Source: an uncultured Clostridia bacterium | GTDB taxonomy: Bacteria; Bacillota; Clostridia; Oscillospirales; Ruminococcaceae | Assembly (NCBI GenBank): GCA_947626755.1 | Contig: CANQTP010000002.1 | Span: 54,469-118,468, forward strand | Direction of reading: 5' to 3' | Length of the DNA stretch: 64,000 nucleotides | Shown here: in pieces, positions 61,461 through 64,000 of the stretch | Numbering within the stretch: position 1 is the first letter of the stretch | How the letters are laid out: each line of letters opens with the position of its first letter | The notes under the pieces: generated by a model | The model's database searches: none | What the model was told of the DNA's origin: nothing | The model's input: only the letters and a program-made list of their open reading frames with translations | Position numbers and translations under genes: made by a program

Positions 61461-61466
61461 TGTAAA

Positions 61467-61569
61467 AGAGACGCCGTAAAAAGCGTCTCTGAGTTTTTTT
61501 GAAAAAGTCAGCCGAAAGGGCGGCTTTTTTGAACAGAATGCAGAGACGTCCGAAAAAGGCGTCTCTTTT
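61467..61569. terminator. Array of three terminator hairpins between convergent operons
   Basis: AGAGACGC/GCGTCTCT (61467-61490) with GAGTTTTTTT; AGCCG/CGGCT (61510-61525) with T6; and AGAGACG/CGTCTCT (61542-61566) with T4. The first and third share the AGAGACG stem. Together they can stop transcription from both sides. Confidence 0.85.
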
Positions 61570-61577
61570 AAAAAAAT

Positions 61578-62240
61578 TTATAGAACAAATTTTATAATAT
61601 CCTTTTCATCTGCGTTTTTCAGGATCTTTTTCAGGTGCCTGAATATTATTTCTTTCGATTCGGGCGGATCTTTTGAATATGCGGACGTTACAAGATCATA
61701 TCCGAAAATGTTTTCGGGAGTGTCATACTCGGCAACTCCCCAGCCGTATGTATTGCCGTGCTTGTCTTTCATGTATACAAAATCGTTTGTGACAACATAT
61801 GTCTGCGACTGAAGGCGGGTTATCACCGTTTCAAAACCCTTCTTGCCGTCCTTCCTGTAGCCGCAGATCTTTTTTACTTCTTTTGAAAGTATCGCGCCGT
61901 TACTGCTGATAACGTCAAAAACTTCCTTGTCCTTGAATGAAGCAAGTCCGTCCTCAAAGCGCGAATCAAAATCATAGCCGTCTCTGCGGCAGTTTGCAAA
62001 GTCGGGGAACATTTCAAGGCTGACAAGTCCCGCTTTCCCGCCGAAAAACTTTCCGTAAACGCATTTCCTGCTTCGCGCGGCAGCACCTTTCCATTCCCAT
62101 GGACCTTCCTCGTCTGTGAACCAGAGCGATGAGGGAGTGTGTTCCTCCACGGAAAATCCCGGGATATTATTTGCAAAAAGCGGCAGAAATCCCCATTCTT
62201 CCGTCAGCTTTATCATATCTTCCGCACATCTGAGCTGCAT
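61578..62240 (-). CDS. Uncharacterised protein, possibly AlkZ-related
   Basis: The 220-residue soluble protein begins MQLRCAEDMIKLTEEWGFLP and contains WFTDEEGPWEWKG, FFGGKAGLVSLEMFPDF and FETVITRLQSQTYVV. It resembles proteins annotated as AlkZ-related, that is, similar to the winged-helix DNA glycosylase YcaQ/AlkZ, from memory only. It is third in an operon with an OGG-type glycosylase, which would fit a DNA-repair link. No catalytic motif could be confirmed. Confidence 0.5.
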   Translation of the reverse strand: MQLRCAEDMIKLTEEWGFLPLFANNIPGFSVEEHTPSSLWFTDEEGPWEWKGAAARSRKCVYGKFFGGKAGLVSLEMFPDFANCRRDGYDFDSRFEDGLASFKDKEVFDVISSNGAILSKEVKKICGYRKDGKKGFETVITRLQSQTYVVTNDFVYMKDKHGNTYGWGVAEYDTPENIFGYDLVTSAYSKDPPESKEIIFRHLKKILKNADEKDIIKFVL

Positions 62241-62258
62241 ATAAAGTCCCTCTTTTCT

Positions 62259-62945
62259 TCAGTCCCTTGAAACAAGGAACTTTATGGCTCTTTCGATGCT
62301 GTCTCTGGAATTTCCCCAGTCGGCGTCCTTGCCCGAGTTGCGGTAGTCGTACATTGTGCAGTAGTGGGAAACGTCCTTATACAGAAGCGCGATCTGCTTT
62401 TCGGTAAGTTCCCCCGCAAGCTTTGAAAAGCTTTCCAGCTCGTCCTTTTTCAGATAGGTGGGAGCGAGAGACTGCAAAAGATCATAGTGGGGAAGGCAGA
62501 TATATTCCTGCTCCGAAAGCAGCTCGCGGAACTCTTTCTGTTGGGAATACATTTCAAAGAAAGTCCGCATAAGACGTTCCATGCCCCAGTCAACTTTCTC
62601 GCAGACGAAACAGGTGCTGTTTATCTCGGAAAGCTTTGCTTTGCGGGCATTTTTCGGTTCAAAAAGCTTCTTCCGCGAGAAAAGCTGTTTGTCAACTTCT
62701 TCAAGATGAGTCTGTAACATAAGCGCAAGGGAAAGGCGGTTCTTCTGTTTTAACATCTGCTTGAAATGTGTGTGGCAGAATCCAGCTCGGTTGGTCTCGA
62801 TGCGCACATCGGGTTCCATCATAGCCGCGCCCATGATGTATTCCACAGTACGCTGTTCAAGCATATCCCGCATACGGCAGATGGGACAGCCCTCCTTTGG
62901 TTCGAGTATCTCGCTTATGGGAATAGTCAGAATACTTTCGCGCAT
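62259..62945 (-). CDS. DUF6062-like cysteine-rich protein
   Basis: The 228-residue protein starts MRESILTIPISEILEPKEG and has paired metal-binding-like motifs: CPICRMRDMLEQ, GFCHTHFKQM, TCFVCEKVDWG and YICLPHYDLL, that is, CxxC and CxxH twice, suggesting two zinc sites. The pattern fits my memory of the DUF6062 family; function unknown. It lies 13 bp after the OGG gene and 18 bp before the unknown gene, all likely one transcript. Confidence 0.65.
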   Translation of the reverse strand: MRESILTIPISEILEPKEGCPICRMRDMLEQRTVEYIMGAAMMEPDVRIETNRAGFCHTHFKQMLKQKNRLSLALMLQTHLEEVDKQLFSRKKLFEPKNARKAKLSEINSTCFVCEKVDWGMERLMRTFFEMYSQQKEFRELLSEQEYICLPHYDLLQSLAPTYLKKDELESFSKLAGELTEKQIALLYKDVSHYCTMYDYRNSGKDADWGNSRDSIERAIKFLVSRD

Positions 62946-62958
62946 AAAATAACTCCTT

Positions 62959-63753
62959 TCAGGTCCCTGTTCTCATATAATGGAAAAGATACTGCTGTGC
63001 GATCCCCGCATACGGCAGGACAAACTCGGGAAAGCCGTTCGGATAGAACTGCTCCATTACCCGTTTCATCCATACGTCCATGGGAACGCAGTCAATGCGG
63101 TACATTCCGTACAGCATGGCGCAGTCCGCGACTTTCGGACCGACGCCTTTTATGGTCATAAGAATTTTCCGTATCTCCTCGGTGGGTGAATTTTTTATAT
63201 CATCAAGGACTATCTCCCTGCTGTTAAGTTTTTGGACGCAGTCGGCTATGTATTTTGCACGGAAACCCGCTCGGAGCGGCGCAAGATCCTCGGGAGAAAT
63301 GCCGTTCATATCCTTAAAATCGGGAAACCCGCCGTACATTTCGCAAAGACGTCCGATAATGCCTTTGATCCGCGGGATATTGTTATTCTGGGAAATAATG
63401 AACGAGCAGAGCGCTTCCCAGCTGTCCTGACGGAGTATCCTTATGCCGCCAGCGTAGGCGCAGGCTTTGGAAAGTGCGGAGTCCTCGGAAAGTATGCGTT
63501 TTATCTCGGAATAGTCCGTTTCAAGGTCGAAGTAGGGGATCCAGACATTCACAAAGGTGTCCTCATCAGTTTCACGGAAGCGGAAGAAGTCCTTTTCGGC
63601 GGAAACCGTCAGCGGAGTATTCAGCATAAAGCCGTGATATTCTTTGTCGCCTGTGCGTTCCCAGCGGAAAGCCTGTCCGCAGTCAAGGGTCTCGTCAAGG
63701 TCAAGGTCGGGGGTCTTTAAAAGAATGTCCCCGCCTTGTTTGATATATTCCAT
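62959..63753 (-). CDS. ogg: 8-oxoguanine DNA glycosylase (OGG1 type)
   Basis: The 264-residue protein has an N-terminal OGG domain (LDCGQAFRWER) and the helix-hairpin-helix glycosylase core: SFIISQNNNIPRIKGIIGRLC, IKGVGPKVADCAMLYG with the catalytic lysine, and DCVPMDVWMKRV with the catalytic aspartate. It removes 8-oxoG paired with C and cuts the abasic site. AAAGGAGA lies 11 nt before the ATG. It is the first gene of the three-gene minus-strand operon. Confidence 0.92.
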   Translation of the reverse strand: MEYIKQGGDILLKTPDLDLDETLDCGQAFRWERTGDKEYHGFMLNTPLTVSAEKDFFRFRETDEDTFVNVWIPYFDLETDYSEIKRILSEDSALSKACAYAGGIRILRQDSWEALCSFIISQNNNIPRIKGIIGRLCEMYGGFPDFKDMNGISPEDLAPLRAGFRAKYIADCVQKLNSREIVLDDIKNSPTEEIRKILMTIKGVGPKVADCAMLYGMYRIDCVPMDVWMKRVMEQFYPNGFPEFVLPYAGIAQQYLFHYMRTGT

Positions 63754-63789
63754 AGAAAAAATGTCTCCTTTGGTAAATAGTGCATAATA

Positions 63790-63818
63790 ATTATAGCATT
63801 TTCACTGTAAAATGTCAA
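63790..63818 (-). promoter_or_regulatory. Consensus promoter of the ogg operon
   Basis: On the minus strand TTGACA (63818-63813), 17-nt spacer, TATAAT (63795-63790), about 37 nt before the start. Confidence 0.9.
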
Positions 63819-63892
63819 CATATCGACTATAATATTACATGGCATTTTAATAGTTAAAAATTATTTAATAATTTCAGATTGTCAAAAAATAG

Positions 63893-63943
63893 TTGCAATT
63901 TTGCGCGAAGCGCAAAATTGAGAAAAAAGTTCGCCAGCCTTTC
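63893..63943. repeat. Structured element, copy 2 (inverted, truncated)
   Basis: TTGCAATTTTGCGCGAAGCG through GTTCGCCAGCCTTTC equals the reverse complement of 56098-56148 with one substitution. Homology stops exactly after CCTTTC, where an IS-like end begins. Confidence 0.85.
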
Positions 63944-64000
63944 TGAATTGACCCCAAAAAGTTAGACAAAGATAAAGAGAAAAATTATGCAAAGCGACTA
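63944..64000 (+). mobile_element. Left end of an IS3/IS150-like insertion sequence (cut by window edge)
   Basis: TGAATTGACCCCAAAAAGTT followed by AGACA resembles IS3-family (IS150-group) terminal inverted repeats, which begin TG and contain CCCCAAAAAGTT. An ATG at 63987 after AAAGAG could be the start of the first transposase frame. Only 57 bp are visible, so the family is tentative. Confidence 0.55.

Overview
The window looks like chromosome of a Gram-positive anaerobe of the class Clostridia, most likely a Ruminococcus-like member of the Oscillospiraceae. The signs are an IspH-ribosomal protein S1 fusion gene, a SCIFF ranthipeptide locus, a clostridial F-type ATP synthase operon of the order I-B-E-F-H-A-G-D-C, strong AGGAGG ribosome binding sites, near-consensus TTGACA-17-TATAAT promoters, and CCA-encoding tRNA genes. 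No rRNA, CRISPR array or prophage was seen. The assignment is inference from gene content only.

Layout. 0-4.5 kb: end of cmk, plsC, ispH-rpsA, tRNA-Arg and a DAHP synthase. 4.5-12 kb: dispersed repeats, tRNA-Pro and the ATP synthase operon, whose c subunit carries a two-carboxylate Na+-type ion site. 12-14.7 kb: rpmG-secE-nusG-rplK-rplA behind a long structured leader. 14.8-19.5 kb: a membrane EAL phosphodiesterase fused to an eight-coil beta-helix-like domain, followed by a tandem PPK2 polyphosphate:AMP phosphotransferase. 19.5-23.1 kb (minus): response regulator, histidine kinase and HtrA, resembling an envelope-stress module. 23.4-31.4 kb: M20 amidohydrolase, GGDEF-EAL protein, MATE exporter, solute-binding hybrid kinase, patatin and an XRE regulator. 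31.6-38.2 kb: O-acetylhomoserine sulfhydrylase, class II aldolase, a second MATE behind an apparent transcription attenuator, galactokinase and RodA/FtsW. 38.3-41.2 kb (minus): SCIFF peptide, its radical SAM maturase, a TIGR04086-like membrane protein, a small coiled-coil membrane protein and a dCMP deaminase. 41.3-49.3 kb: HEQEH putative metalloprotease, sugar-sensor-like diguanylate cyclase, MFS transporter embedded in repeats, phosphatase, RuvX, a split TauE/SafE pair and guaB. 49.4-55.8 kb (minus): SCP2 protein, methyltransferase and two tandem YfhO membrane proteins; the downstream copy has an 8-base poly-C frameshift at its N terminus and a remnant of the methyltransferase 3' end before it. 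56.3-61.5 kb: a phosphorelay operon (double-receiver hybrid kinase, Hpt, REC-HD-GYP, REC-degenerate HD-GYP). 61.6-63.8 kb (minus): an OGG-type DNA glycosylase operon. The window closes with a second copy of a structured repeat that appears cut by an IS3-like element end.

Functional themes. Cyclic di-GMP turnover is heavily represented: one apparent active cyclase, two EAL proteins, one HD-GYP and one degenerate HD-GYP. The most unusual items are the EAL-beta-helix fusion, the apparent phase-variable yfhO copy with its duplication scar, the MATE attenuator, and two families of dispersed intergenic elements. All assignments were made by reading the sequence; no database search was run.
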